DNA from: WFZT01 sp964398355
Lineage (GTDB): Bacteria > Hydrothermota > Hydrothermia > B15-G9 > WFZT01
Direction: 5' to 3'
DNA: 42,183 nucleotides
NCBI GenBank assembly: GCA_964398355.1
Contig: CAYNMM010000100.1
Coordinates: 1 to 42,183, forward strand
In this document: piece after piece, positions 1-8,676 of the stretch
How positions within the stretch are numbered: position 1 is the stretch's first letter
How the letters are laid out: each line of letters begins with the position of its first letter
Position numbers and translations under genes: made by a program
The notes under the pieces: generated by a model
What the model was told of the DNA's origin: nothing
Seen by the model: only the letters and a program-made list of their open reading frames with translations
Databases searched by the model: none

Positions 1-2
1 AT

Positions 3-140
3 GAAAACAGGAGCAGTTTTTTCCGTGCAGGTCTAAACGGGAGACTTCCTCTTGGATTCAACATTTATGGCCAGGCGCGGATATCAGGAGGCGAGAGATC
101 ACAGAGACACTTCAATCTCTCAATTGTGCGAAACTGGTAA
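3..140 (+). CDS. 3' end of an outer-membrane-like protein (partial)
   Basis: An open frame enters from the left edge and ends at TAA 138-140, giving 45 residues. The end of the protein alternates polar and hydrophobic residues (GFNIYGQARI, then HFNLSIVRNW) and finishes on Trp. That is how transmembrane beta-barrel proteins end: a last amphipathic strand with a terminal aromatic residue that serves as a BAM recognition signal. The start lies outside the window. No family can be named from this fragment. It could also be the last strand of a secreted beta-sandwich protein. Confidence 0.55.
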   Translation, partial: ENRSSFFRAGLNGRLPLGFNIYGQARISGGERSQRHFNLSIVRNW

Positions 141-525
141 AATTTTGTTGTGCCCTCCTGTTATGCGAAAATAGGGAGTCAAAACGGGGGAGGTGATACG
201 TTGAATTGAGAGAAATTAATTGATTAACTGTGAGTACCGATCATTTCAGTCAATGCTGATCCGGATTTTTCTGCGGTGAGGAATCAGTCTACGAATGATG
301 CCCTAAGTAGGATTTGCCGAAAAGAGTGGTATACCTTTAACAGGAGATAATAGTTTTTACATGAATTTTGTATCTTTCCAGAGAAAGAGTATGGGATTTT
401 GGGGAATGGAGTAAAGGGAAAGATATGCTATCAGTGGATTACAGCCAGTGGGATAGGAATTTTTGTTAATAGTGCAATTAAAAAGGCGCTGTTTTTCACA
501 GATAATCAGACATGTGGTACGGGAT
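141..525. other. gene-free gap after the left-edge gene
   Basis: No open frame with coding character is seen on either strand. The gap separates the plus-strand left-edge gene from the convergent minus-strand efflux operon. A weak imperfect hairpin lies near 155-180 (CTCC...GGAG), but no convincing terminator with a T-tract was found. Confidence 0.5.
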
Positions 526-1194
526 TTATTCGATAATCTTGCCGTCCCGAATCTTAATTACTCGATTGGTCCGTTCACTTATCTCTGGATCGTGAGTGAC
601 TACGATAATAGTACGTCCTTCTCTATTTAATTCTTCGAAAAGATTCATTATTTCTTCACCGGTTTTAGTATCAAGGTTGCCGGTAGGTTCATCGGCAAGC
701 ACTATTCTGGGATTGTTTGCAAGTGCCCTTGCTATGGCGACCCTCTGGGCCTCACCACCAGATATTTCTGTCGGGTGATGAAATGCCCGATGTTTTAATC
801 CCACTCTTTCGAGTAATTCAAGTGCCCTTTTACGTCTTTGTTTTGATGGAACTCCGGCGTATGTCATCGGTAATTCTACATTTTCAACATTGGTTACTCG
901 TGGGAGGAGATTAAAACTCTGGAAAACAAAGCCAATTTTTCTCTTGCGTATCTCTGCGAGTTCGTCTTCATTCAGTTCTGAAATATCCACCCCTTCGAGG
1001 TAATACTTACCGGATGTTGGTGTATCGAGGCAACCGAGGATGTGCATCAAAGTGGATTTTCCAGAGCCTGATGGTCCCATAATGGATACATATTCGCCTT
1101 CTTCAATTTTTATTGATACTCCCCTCAGTGCAGGGACTTCTACAGCATCGAGTGTATAAACTTTTACAAGGTCAATTGTTTCAATCAGGCTCAT
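526..1194 (-). CDS. ABC transporter ATP-binding protein, MacB/LolD type
   Basis: This 222-residue ATPase would power the permease encoded at the head of the same operon. Walker A is GPSGSGKS at residues 40-47, the Q-loop is VFQSFN near 90-95, the signature is ISGGEAQ at 144-150, Walker B plus the catalytic Glu is IVLADEP at 164-170, and the switch His is at 201. The signature differs slightly from the usual LSGGQQQ. Its length matches the LolD/MacB-ATPase family. Its start codon overlaps the adaptor stop by 4 bp, implying coupled translation. It is last in the five-gene operon. The substrate cannot be read from sequence: MacB-type systems export peptides, toxins or lipoproteins, and LolCDE moves lipoproteins. 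The TolC and adaptor neighbours favour export. Confidence 0.93.
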   Translation of the reverse strand: MSLIETIDLVKVYTLDAVEVPALRGVSIKIEEGEYVSIMGPSGSGKSTLMHILGCLDTPTSGKYYLEGVDISELNEDELAEIRKRKIGFVFQSFNLLPRVTNVENVELPMTYAGVPSKQRRKRALELLERVGLKHRAFHHPTEISGGEAQRVAIARALANNPRIVLADEPTGNLDTKTGEEIMNLFEELNREGRTIIVVTHDPEISERTNRVIKIRDGKIIE

Positions 1195-2348
1195 TTCTTT
1201 CTCTTGAAACGGAAAAATTCTTTTCTGGAAACAATTTTCACCCGTTCACCATCGTGAAGATTTTTAAGAACTTTGAATGGACCGACGAGAACCGTATCTC
1301 CTTCGGACAATCCCTTGACTACCTCCACAAAATTTTCACCAGAGATTCCGAGTTTAACTGGTCTTAAATGAGCTGTCCCATTTTTATAAACGAAGACCAC
1401 ATCACGCCTCTTTCCCTTGATAATTCTTGTGCCGAGGGCTGCCATGGGTAATTTCAGGACGTTCTCTTTAACTCCAACAATGATGTCACATGAAGCAGAC
1501 ATACCCGGGAGCAAACCGTGTGATCCACCTGTTACTGCAATATCAACGGGATAGCTCACTGTTGTCTCACTCCCTGAACCACTCACCTTTGGATATCCAG
1601 CGATTACAGTAACTATGCCGTGGAATACTGAATCAGGCATTGCGTCAACCTTTATATCGACGGAATCTCCCTCTTTTACAAGCACTATTTCAGACTCATC
1701 AACCTCGGCCTTTACCAGAACACTATCAAGATTCGCAAGTGTCATTATCTTAGTACCCGGGTTGTTTATAGTTCCGACGATGACCATTTCCCCTTCTTCT
1801 TTGTCTCGTGATAAAACCACCCCGTTTATTGGAGATCTGATCAAAGTTTTTTTCAAATCTTCGAGATATTGGTCGAGAAGAAAACTATCAGCCTTTAGCT
1901 GTGCCTTTAAAGAATTGAGATTCGATTGGATCTCAAGAAGGTTAGACTCCGCAAACATCCCTTTTTTGTATAGTTTTTGTGCCCGATCATAGGATTGCTG
2001 AAGATTAGTCAATCTTGCAAGGTCTGACTCAAGTATTGCCCTCTGTCTATTTACCTTGGCCTCGTAAGATTTACTCTCTATTTTTACAAGTTTCTGTCCT
2101 ATTCTTACACTGTCTCCCACATCAACGTAGAATTTCTCAATTCTGCCCATTACATCGGAACTGATGTCAACCTGTGTGGCGGCACGAATTTCTCCCTCTG
2201 CAGAAACCTTTGTAACAATGGCCCCTCTTTTTAGAACACCGTAAAAGACGGTCTTCCCTCCACCCTCACCCCCTCTTTTCTTGATGTTCAAGTAAACAAA
2301 TCCTCCAATTATCACTATCACGATGACCGCAATTAAAATTTTTTTCAT
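1191..2348 (-). CDS. periplasmic adaptor (membrane fusion) protein, MacA/HlyD type
   Basis: This 385-residue protein probably bridges the inner-membrane ABC transporter and the TolC-like outer-membrane channel. One N-terminal membrane anchor spans about residues 4-20. It is followed by a split biotinyl-lipoyl-like domain (VMGRIEKFYVDVGDSVRIG near 68-87, second half SPINGVVLSRDKEEGEMV near 193-210). Between them is a charged helical hairpin of about 70 residues that fits a coiled coil, and then beta-barrel and membrane-proximal domains. Length and domain order fit the MacA family. Its ATG overlaps the TolC-like gene's stop (ATGA), and its stop overlaps the ATPase start, so it sits in a tight operon. 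The basic C-terminal tail (RKEFFRFKRKK) is not typical and may be lineage specific. Confidence 0.9.
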   Translation of the reverse strand: MKKILIAVIVIVIIGGFVYLNIKKRGGEGGGKTVFYGVLKRGAIVTKVSAEGEIRAATQVDISSDVMGRIEKFYVDVGDSVRIGQKLVKIESKSYEAKVNRQRAILESDLARLTNLQQSYDRAQKLYKKGMFAESNLLEIQSNLNSLKAQLKADSFLLDQYLEDLKKTLIRSPINGVVLSRDKEEGEMVIVGTINNPGTKIMTLANLDSVLVKAEVDESEIVLVKEGDSVDIKVDAMPDSVFHGIVTVIAGYPKVSGSGSETTVSYPVDIAVTGGSHGLLPGMSASCDIIVGVKENVLKLPMAALGTRIIKGKRRDVVFVYKNGTAHLRPVKLGISGENFVEVVKGLSEGDTVLVGPFKVLKNLHDGERVKIVSRKEFFRFKRKK

Positions 2349-3586
2349 TTCAAAACCTCCATCCCAAGAAGACTCTTAAGGGTTATCAATGCAATAAAAT
2401 ATTGATATTTCGCTTCTATGAAATTCAAATGTGCCTGTTTCATTTTTAGCTCCGAATCAAAGAATTCAAGAGAAGAAATCTCACCGACCTTGAATTTCTC
2501 TTTCGACACTTCGTAAAGTTTTCGGGAAAGTTTAAGATTCTCCCTCGCAATCTTTAGATTTTCAAGTGAGGTTTTCCAGTTATCGTAAGTATCCTCAATG
2601 TTTTTTAAAATCGTATAAGCCGTTTTCTTCACATAATATTTTTGTAGTTCAAGTGATTTTTTTTGTAGCTTAACGTTAAATGGATAACTGTTGAATTCGA
2701 AGTAAAGGTTGATATAGAGTCCGGTGACATCATGAGTATTATCAGACCTGAGAAAGGCTGAAGGAGTGGTCTTATCGTAAGTTCTCTTGTAGCCTATGGA
2801 AACCTTTGGTAGAAATGACAATATTGTATTCCTGTACGACCATTTTGTTTCCTCAACTTTCAGAAGCTGGATTTTCAGATCCTCCTGAGCTGAAATCACA
2901 GCCTTTTTAAGAGAGTCAGTAACTGAAATTTTCATGTTGATATAAGGTATGCCTTTCGCATCAATAAAGATAGGTCTGTCTATTGATATCCCAAGAAATT
3001 GCTTCAGATTTCTTTTGGCCTTTTCAACATCAATTTCTGCCTGTTTCAAAGAATTCTTTGCCTGAAGCAAATTGATTTTTGCCCTGAGAAGGTCTGTCTC
3101 GGTTGCCATACCCAGGGACTTTCTTTCCCGGACAAATTCGAATTGTTTCCTGGCATACTTCAAATTTTCGCGTAGATAGTTCACCTTTTCCTGGGCAGAA
3201 ACAACTGCATAGTAATATTTGAGAGCGCCAACTTCTACGTCACTTTTCAAGCTATTCAGGGCAAGCCTCTCAATATCCAGCTCTTTCTTTGAAGATAGAT
3301 ACGCTAACAGGCTCGTTGGATCGAAAATGCTCTGTTCAAGATTAAAGGTATAAGATTTTGAGGTAAAACTATTACCGTCCTGCCTGTACTTTGAGTAGCT
3401 GGAGCTGAAACTTCCTATCGGGACCAGCTGGAAAAGGTTTTTCCGTGTTTTTATTTGTGCCATCTCGAGCTGGTAGCTGGCTTCTACTATTTGAGAATTT
3501 TCCCTTAGTGCAATCTTTACAGCTTTCTCAGGTGTCAGATATAAAGTGTCTAAAGAGACTAAAATTAGAACTAAAAACGCAACCAT
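2345..3586 (-). CDS. TolC-family outer-membrane efflux channel
   Basis: This 413-residue protein has an N-terminal signal peptide (MVAFLVLILVSLDTLYL) and two repeats of long amphipathic helices separated by a strand-rich segment, as in outer-membrane efflux proteins. The first repeat begins at LTPEKAVKIALRENSQIVEA, the conserved opening helix of the family. The second ends with YEVSKEKFKVGEISSLEFFD, which matches the family's second conserved helix. It would form the outer-membrane exit duct for the transporter encoded with it. The start is supported by a GGGAGG site just upstream, inside the end of the preceding gene, which it overlaps by 16 bp. TolC proteins are usually 420-480 residues, so this one is compact. 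Confidence 0.9.
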   Translation of the reverse strand: MVAFLVLILVSLDTLYLTPEKAVKIALRENSQIVEASYQLEMAQIKTRKNLFQLVPIGSFSSSYSKYRQDGNSFTSKSYTFNLEQSIFDPTSLLAYLSSKKELDIERLALNSLKSDVEVGALKYYYAVVSAQEKVNYLRENLKYARKQFEFVRERKSLGMATETDLLRAKINLLQAKNSLKQAEIDVEKAKRNLKQFLGISIDRPIFIDAKGIPYINMKISVTDSLKKAVISAQEDLKIQLLKVEETKWSYRNTILSFLPKVSIGYKRTYDKTTPSAFLRSDNTHDVTGLYINLYFEFNSYPFNVKLQKKSLELQKYYVKKTAYTILKNIEDTYDNWKTSLENLKIARENLKLSRKLYEVSKEKFKVGEISSLEFFDSELKMKQAHLNFIEAKYQYFIALITLKSLLGMEVLK

Positions 3587-4248
3587 TTACCGCCTCCCAT
3601 TGAGAATAGAAAAGCAATTATTGCAATATAAATGATCCACAACGCAAACACAATTGTAAAACTTTTGCTTCTTTTAACTCGAGCGAGCTCAGAAAATCCA
3701 ATCCCCATAACGATAAGAGACCATATAGTAAATATGTCAACGTTCGACAAAACTTTATAAAGCAGAGGATTTTGCTTGCTGACAAAAAGGGAAAGGTCAA
3801 AATTCACATAGGGTTTTCCCGTTGTATATTCGATAACGAGCTTTAAAATTTGTGCGTAAATACTAATTAAATTGCCGTAAACTACCACATATAAACTATC
3901 TGAGAACGACTTTATATTCCCCCAGATAGTGAACAATTGCTGAAAAATTAATCCTTGAAACAGAAGTTTCAAGGGGACCATAAAAATTACCGCTGCAAGG
4001 CCAGTTGTTAACATTTTTTTGTAAGAGATATGTTGAAGTGCCAATTTCCTCTGGCTCTCTGGTAACTGCTGAATTCTCTCCATTATTTTCTGAACTGCAA
4101 ACTGGTATTGATGATGTAATGAAAGGAGGAATATTATAATTGACACAATAATAATTAGACCGAATAAAATCCAGGGATTGATACCCTGTTCCATCTCTCT
4201 CTTTCTAAATACTTTTACGGGATCGTATAGAATTCTGATAATATCCAT
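3571..4248 (-). CDS. Yip1-domain-like integral membrane protein
   Basis: This 225-residue protein has about five hydrophobic segments: near residues 25-45, 80-100, 110-140, 170-190 and 200-220. The loops between them are polar. The layout and the N-terminal DPVKVFRKREMEQGINPW segment resemble Yip1/YIP-domain membrane proteins, which occur beside ABC efflux operons in several bacterial phyla. No catalytic motif is seen. AGGAGG stands 7 nt before the ATG. It lies second in the efflux operon, between permease and TolC-like genes, which suggests an accessory role in assembling or regulating the transporter. The family assignment rests on topology and the N-terminus only and is moderate. Confidence 0.6.
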   Translation of the reverse strand: MDIIRILYDPVKVFRKREMEQGINPWILFGLIIIVSIIIFLLSLHHQYQFAVQKIMERIQQLPESQRKLALQHISYKKMLTTGLAAVIFMVPLKLLFQGLIFQQLFTIWGNIKSFSDSLYVVVYGNLISIYAQILKLVIEYTTGKPYVNFDLSLFVSKQNPLLYKVLSNVDIFTIWSLIVMGIGFSELARVKRSKSFTIVFALWIIYIAIIAFLFSMGGGKWLRF

Positions 4249-4262
4249 TTTAAAACCTCCTG

Positions 4263-5525
4263 TTATTCATATCTGAGGGCTTCTATGGGGTCCATTTTGC
4301 TCGCTTTGTTGGCAGGATAAATGCCAAAGAATAGGCCAACGATACTGGAGAAGCCAAGTCCCACAAGAACACTCCAAACTGGCATGGATGCTGGTAATGG
4401 AGTGGACATATCGATAGCTTTTGCTATTATGAATCCAAGAAATACACCAATCAATCCACCAACAGTTGTGAGAAAAATTGATTCAAACAAAAATTGATAT
4501 AGAATATCCTTCCTCTTTGCCCCAACTGCCATCCTTATACCGATTTCTCTCGTCCTTTCAGTTACAGAAACAAGCATGATGTTCATAATCCCGATTCCAC
4601 CAACGATTAAAGCGAGAGAAGCAATTCCAATCATTGCAATAAAAATACCTGACGTTAACTTCTTGTAAGCACCAAGTAGCATTTCACTGGTATTCAGTGC
4701 AAAGTCATCATCCTGATCAAACCTTAGACCTCGTCTCACTCGCAAAAGTTCCTCAAGTCTCTCCATTCCTACCTTCATCGGAACGTTATCTTTGAATTTT
4801 ACAAGTATCCTGAAAGAGTACCAGACTTTATAAACTCTCCACCTGGGATTGTAATAGAATTTGCGAGCCACGGTGACAGGAATCAGCAGTAAATCGTCAA
4901 GATTGTTACCCATAAGTTCACCCTTTTCCTTTAGCACCCCAATAATGGTAAATTTGTGGCCCTTAAAAATAATCGATTTTCCAATGGGATTTTCATTTTC
5001 AAAGATGGTTTTTGCCACATAGCTGCCTATAATTGCAACTCTTCGGTTGTAAATTATGTCCTGTTCCATGAAATTTCTCCCTCTGTCGATTTCATAACCC
5101 GAAATATAAATGTACTGTTCGTCGGTTCCCACGACATTATTTACATCGACAGAGTTGGATTTATATTTAACTTTTCCAGAGAGTACTGGCTGGTATGCAG
5201 CGACTCTGTCTACCACATCGAGGTGTTCAATAGCTTTGACATCGGCCATAGTAAGATCACGCCTCCTTGAAACCTCACGCCACAGCTTTCTCATTTTCGT
5301 GCGAGATCCACCCATAATAATCCACTGCCACTTCTGTACATAGACTGTCTTTGTTCCGAGATCACCAAGTACTGAGTACACGTACTTATTCATTCCGTCT
5401 ATTATAGACACCATAGAAATAACGGTGCCAACGCCAATAATTATTCCCAATGTTGTCAGAATTGACCTTAATTTATTAGCCTTTAGACCAAGATAGGCCG
5501 TTTTGAGGAGAGTCCAGAGTGACAT
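4263..5525 (-). CDS. MacB-type ABC transporter permease
   Basis: This 420-residue inner-membrane permease has one N-terminal transmembrane helix (LRSILTTLGIIIGVGTVISMV, residues about 20-40), a large periplasmic MacB_PCD domain (about 45-285), and three C-terminal helices with the FtsX-domain signature ERTREIGIRMAVGAKRKDI near 325-343. It lacks a fused ATPase, which is encoded separately at the operon end. It leads the operon. A TAAAAT -10 element stands 6 nt before the ATG with TTGCAT 17 bp further upstream, so the transcript is predicted to be leaderless. It ends PIEALRYE, the family's usual C-terminus. FtsX/LolC are alternatives, but domain order and TolC/adaptor neighbours favour MacB. 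Confidence 0.92.
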   Translation of the reverse strand: MSLWTLLKTAYLGLKANKLRSILTTLGIIIGVGTVISMVSIIDGMNKYVYSVLGDLGTKTVYVQKWQWIIMGGSRTKMRKLWREVSRRRDLTMADVKAIEHLDVVDRVAAYQPVLSGKVKYKSNSVDVNNVVGTDEQYIYISGYEIDRGRNFMEQDIIYNRRVAIIGSYVAKTIFENENPIGKSIIFKGHKFTIIGVLKEKGELMGNNLDDLLLIPVTVARKFYYNPRWRVYKVWYSFRILVKFKDNVPMKVGMERLEELLRVRRGLRFDQDDDFALNTSEMLLGAYKKLTSGIFIAMIGIASLALIVGGIGIMNIMLVSVTERTREIGIRMAVGAKRKDILYQFLFESIFLTTVGGLIGVFLGFIIAKAIDMSTPLPASMPVWSVLVGLGFSSIVGLFFGIYPANKASKMDPIEALRYE

Positions 5526-5531
5526 AAAGGG

Positions 5532-5560
5532 ATTTTATTCCGGGATCTACGAAAATGCAA
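5532..5560 (-). promoter_or_regulatory. predicted leaderless promoter of the efflux operon
   Basis: On the minus strand, TTGCAT (5560-5555), a 17-bp spacer and TAAAAT (5537-5532) stand 6 nt before the ATG of the permease. Transcription would start at or next to the start codon. No Shine-Dalgarno is present. Confidence 0.5.
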
Positions 5561-5817
5561 CTATTATTATATCGAATTATGGTCAATTTTATGACCGGTA
5601 ATCAAGCTTTCAGAAGTGATGCAAAATCCAGAATGACCCCTTCAAAATACATTCTCTCTGTATTTTCAGGGCTAAAAGATCCTTCTCACCGAATAAGAAA
5701 TACTTTTAAAATCCAATGCATTGCAGAGATTTTTAAAATATCATTAGAAAATCCAATTTTTGAATAATTTTTATAAAAATGACCAATTCTTCAATTACTC
5801 GTTCCATTACTTTATAA

Positions 5818-6128
5818 CTCGCAAATGATGTTTTTGGACATCAAATAGGTGACAACATACTTAGAGAGCTGACCAAATTCATAATAAAATTTTTGAGAAG
5901 AGGGAATCTTTTTATAAGGCATGGTGGAGACGAATTTGTAATTCTTTTGAGAGAAACGCCGTAAAGATTTTCAACAGGTTAAAAATGCGCAGTAAGAACG
6001 ACTTCGCTTATCACTTCCTCGTTATCGAATACTACATGGCCTGTATAGATCTTGCACGTGCTTTAAAATTCGCTGAAAATGCCCTCGCTGAAGCCAACGA
6101 CACTCATTTTTATGGGAAAAGTGGATAA
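5818..6128 (+). pseudogene. remnant of a GGDEF (diguanylate cyclase) domain
   Basis: Frame 5818-5961 reads NDVFGHQIGDNILRELTKF and then IRHGGDEFVILL. These are two consecutive GGDEF-family motifs: the Mg/substrate helix with its GH..GD element, and the catalytic GGDEF hairpin, correctly spaced. The frame stops at TAA 5962-5964. The family's C-terminal half continues in another frame from 5958 (AVKIFNRLKMRSKNDF, then LKFAENALAEAN, the usual A..ALY.AK-type final helix) and stops at 6126-6128. No start codon or N-terminal domain precedes it, since an in-frame stop lies at 5815-5817. It is therefore a frameshifted, truncated relic on the plus strand between two minus-strand genes. Confidence 0.7.
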
Positions 6129-6139
6129 TTCTAATATAT

Positions 6140-6271
6140 ATGAGTGTGATTTCTGGTCTTTTGAAAAAGAACGAAAAGGCTCATCAATTTACCAGAAAAT
6201 CAATTGAAATTTTTCAAATAATCAGGAATACCTGTGAGGTAGAAGAAACGAGAAAAACTCTTAAAAAATTT
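6140..6271 (+). pseudogene. possible TPR-like tail of the GGDEF relic
   Basis: Downstream of the GGDEF remnant, in another frame, a short stretch reads KAHQFTRKSIEIFQIIRN and then EVEETRKTLKKF. It looks like the last helices of a tetratricopeptide repeat (A....K.S.EIF..I.N..E...T...L). GGDEF or adenylate/guanylate cyclase-like genes with TPR tails are common, so this may be the end of the same dead gene. The frame then runs antisense into tmcA without coding character. Evidence is weak. Confidence 0.3.
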
Positions 6272-6302
6272 TCCCTGATACTGGACTCACATCTGTATCG
6301 TT

Positions 6303-8660
6303 TTATTCTTTTGACCCCTCTTCTCTCTTTGTGCGGAATTCCCTTGGCTCAACCAGGCCTGGATAATAGTGATCAAAGAGAATATTGAAAACCTCGTGTG
6401 ATCTGATAACAAGTGATCTATAATCGACTCCCCTTTCTTTTGAAATTTCACCAAGTTCTTTCAAGTGGATAAAATTTTCGAGAATGATGATTTCGTCAAG
6501 TTGGCTGAACTCTACGTCAAGATTCAGGAAGTAAAGTTTACCAAGTTTCCTCGCAATATCTCTAACATACCCCCATGGAATGATTTCACGTCTAAATAGT
6601 TTTACACGTTCAACTTCATCCTTATCAATTTCCTTTTTAATTTTGATTTTCTGGAACCGCTGCCGAATGATTGTAAGAAAAAGATCAGCATCTACGTCCA
6701 TATAATTTGTGTCTTTTAACTCTACAAGCCGTTTCATTAATGTTTTGTTAAATTCCAGCACATGTTCTTTCACACGGCTATGGAGAGCTTTTATGTAGGC
6801 CACACTGTATTCACCACTTACAGCATTCCTCACCGGTGAAATATAAATCGGGTAATAGCCATTTCTAAACCAGAAGTTTAAAAGGTCAGTTGTAGCACCA
6901 AAACTTGCGCCAAACCAGTCGAAATTGTCTCCATAATAGTTCTCAAGTTTGTTTAAAGAAATAGAGCCAATACCCTGATTAAAAAAGGATGGATGGACAG
7001 CAATTCTTACTATTCTTAGACCGCGAAAACATGGAAACTCTGGATTTTCATAGTATCGCGCAATTACTGAAGGTATCACGTGTCCATTAATTTCCAGATG
7101 AAGTAAAGGTTTTCTCGTTAGATCAAGACAAATCTCAGGAGGAAGAGCCCCCTCCTCGGCGAGCAGGAGAGAAGACATGAGTTTGTTCTCAATTTTTACA
7201 GCTGCCGCATGAATATGAGGAGCATCTGCAAGAATGAGTATATCATTAGGCTCGTTACGGTAGTGTGCAAGAATATAGATTCCAACGTACTTCCTCAGGA
7301 TGTCACGATCTTTAAAGAATAAAGATTCCCGGTCAAATTCTGAAAACGAGGCTCCCCTAATATTAAGTTTTTTAACATTTTCTGGTTCAGCATCAAGGAG
7401 TAAAAGATCATATAACCATTTCTCAATGGGATCCCCCACTTTATATCGAATAGGAGTTTTGAGTTCACTCATTTTTACGGGTATTTCTTCTTTTCTCAGT
7501 TTCTTGAGAAATCTAATATTGAACCCTCTCCCGGCTCCTTCATAGCCATGGATTGTAGTTGAAAAAATAGCCCTATCCGCACTTTTGAGGATTTTAAATA
7601 ACATTGGAACAGGAATCCCTGAAGCCTCGTCTACCACAACGAGGTCGAATTTCTCAAGTGTTATTTCCATTGGTGAGTAAAATTTAATTTCAAATTTCTT
7701 CCTCTTCAAAAAATCGCCATGCCATTCTGGCGGTTCTCCAAGAGTCAACATAGAGTACCTGACAAATTCAAAGAGGGTTTTTACACCTTCAAAAGATGGG
7801 GCAGTTACACCAATTTTCATTCTCCCAAAGTCCAGAAATCCGCCAAGTGCTCCCAGAAATAATCCTACTACTGCTGATTTCCCCCTTCCTCTATTCGCTG
7901 TCACAACGAATGTTCTATCGTTTGAAAAATAAAATTCCTCGAGAGATTTTAACACACGTACCTGATCATCTGTCGCACAGAGCTGATAGATTCTTTTATC
8001 GAATTTGACTTCTTCTGGTATATGAATTTTTGATTCAAATTTTGACGTTGATGGAACACTCCTATTAGAGATAGCCTTGTTCCCGCTCAAGAAATAAAAA
8101 CCGGGAGTTTTTTGAATGGATTCAAGAAAATATCTTTCAAAGGTCCTTCTCACATCCATTTCTGTGTATGGGAAGGAGGCCAGTTCGAAATGATGTTTCA
8201 TGGGCCTGGTGAGCCAGGTCTCAGGAGAATCCAGCAAAAATAGAATGATTCCTCCACCTTTAACTGTATCAACGAGAATGCCAAGATCATTTGGAAATAG
8301 TGAAAATGTGAGGTCAATCACGGCGGCATCAAAGGTATCTCCAAGAACCTGGCGGGATCTGTCGAGTGGGACAGCTTTTATATAAATCTTCCTCGGTCTG
8401 TGCTTTTTGATAACTCTCATAAATCTCCAGTAAGAACTCTCGCGATCCTCATAGGCATAAAGAATTCTCTTTTTGCCTTCAACAAGGTGATGGAATGTGA
8501 GAATGATGTACGCGGCATGAGTAAATTTCTTTCGAGAATCAGTTGCATATACTATCACACGTCTATGTCCGGATGCTGATGCGTCATAAGTTGCTTCAAA
8601 TAAATATTCTCCCAGTCTGTCTCTAATATTTTCAGGCAGTTTTGAAAGGAATTTTTGCAT
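6303..8660 (-). CDS. tmcA: tRNA(Met) cytidine acetyltransferase TmcA
   Basis: TmcA uses ATP and acetyl-CoA to make N4-acetylcytidine, at C34 of elongator tRNA(Met) in E. coli and at more RNA sites in some thermophilic archaea. The 785-residue protein has the full family architecture. An N-terminal DUF1726-like domain spans about 30-190. An RNA helicase-like ATPase has Walker A NRGRGKS near 256-262 and VVVDEA at 341-346. A GNAT acetyltransferase domain carries the acetyl-CoA motif HPSFFNQGIGS at 556-566, followed by a C-terminal tRNA-binding region. Length is intermediate between E. coli (about 670) and archaeal or eukaryotic forms. It is divergently transcribed from the ASCH gene 16 bp away. 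A TATAAT element 8 nt upstream of its ATG suggests a near-leaderless transcript. Confidence 0.93.
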   Translation of the reverse strand: MQKFLSKLPENIRDRLGEYLFEATYDASASGHRRVIVYATDSRKKFTHAAYIILTFHHLVEGKKRILYAYEDRESSYWRFMRVIKKHRPRKIYIKAVPLDRSRQVLGDTFDAAVIDLTFSLFPNDLGILVDTVKGGGIILFLLDSPETWLTRPMKHHFELASFPYTEMDVRRTFERYFLESIQKTPGFYFLSGNKAISNRSVPSTSKFESKIHIPEEVKFDKRIYQLCATDDQVRVLKSLEEFYFSNDRTFVVTANRGRGKSAVVGLFLGALGGFLDFGRMKIGVTAPSFEGVKTLFEFVRYSMLTLGEPPEWHGDFLKRKKFEIKFYSPMEITLEKFDLVVVDEASGIPVPMLFKILKSADRAIFSTTIHGYEGAGRGFNIRFLKKLRKEEIPVKMSELKTPIRYKVGDPIEKWLYDLLLLDAEPENVKKLNIRGASFSEFDRESLFFKDRDILRKYVGIYILAHYRNEPNDILILADAPHIHAAAVKIENKLMSSLLLAEEGALPPEICLDLTRKPLLHLEINGHVIPSVIARYYENPEFPCFRGLRIVRIAVHPSFFNQGIGSISLNKLENYYGDNFDWFGASFGATTDLLNFWFRNGYYPIYISPVRNAVSGEYSVAYIKALHSRVKEHVLEFNKTLMKRLVELKDTNYMDVDADLFLTIIRQRFQKIKIKKEIDKDEVERVKLFRREIIPWGYVRDIARKLGKLYFLNLDVEFSQLDEIIILENFIHLKELGEISKERGVDYRSLVIRSHEVFNILFDHYYPGLVEPREFRTKREEGSKE

Positions 8661-8674
8661 GGAATAAAATTATA
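8642..8674. promoter_or_regulatory. nested divergent promoters of tmcA and the ASCH gene
   Basis: On the plus strand, TTGAAA (8642-8647), 17 bp and TAAAAT (8665-8670) stand exactly 6 nt before the ASCH ATG at 8677. On the minus strand, TATAAT (8674-8669) stands 8 nt before the tmcA ATG at 8660, with no good -35. The two -10 boxes overlap by 2 bp, and the plus-strand -35 lies inside the first codons of tmcA. There is no room for untranslated leaders. Confidence 0.55.
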
Positions 8675-8676
8675 GA

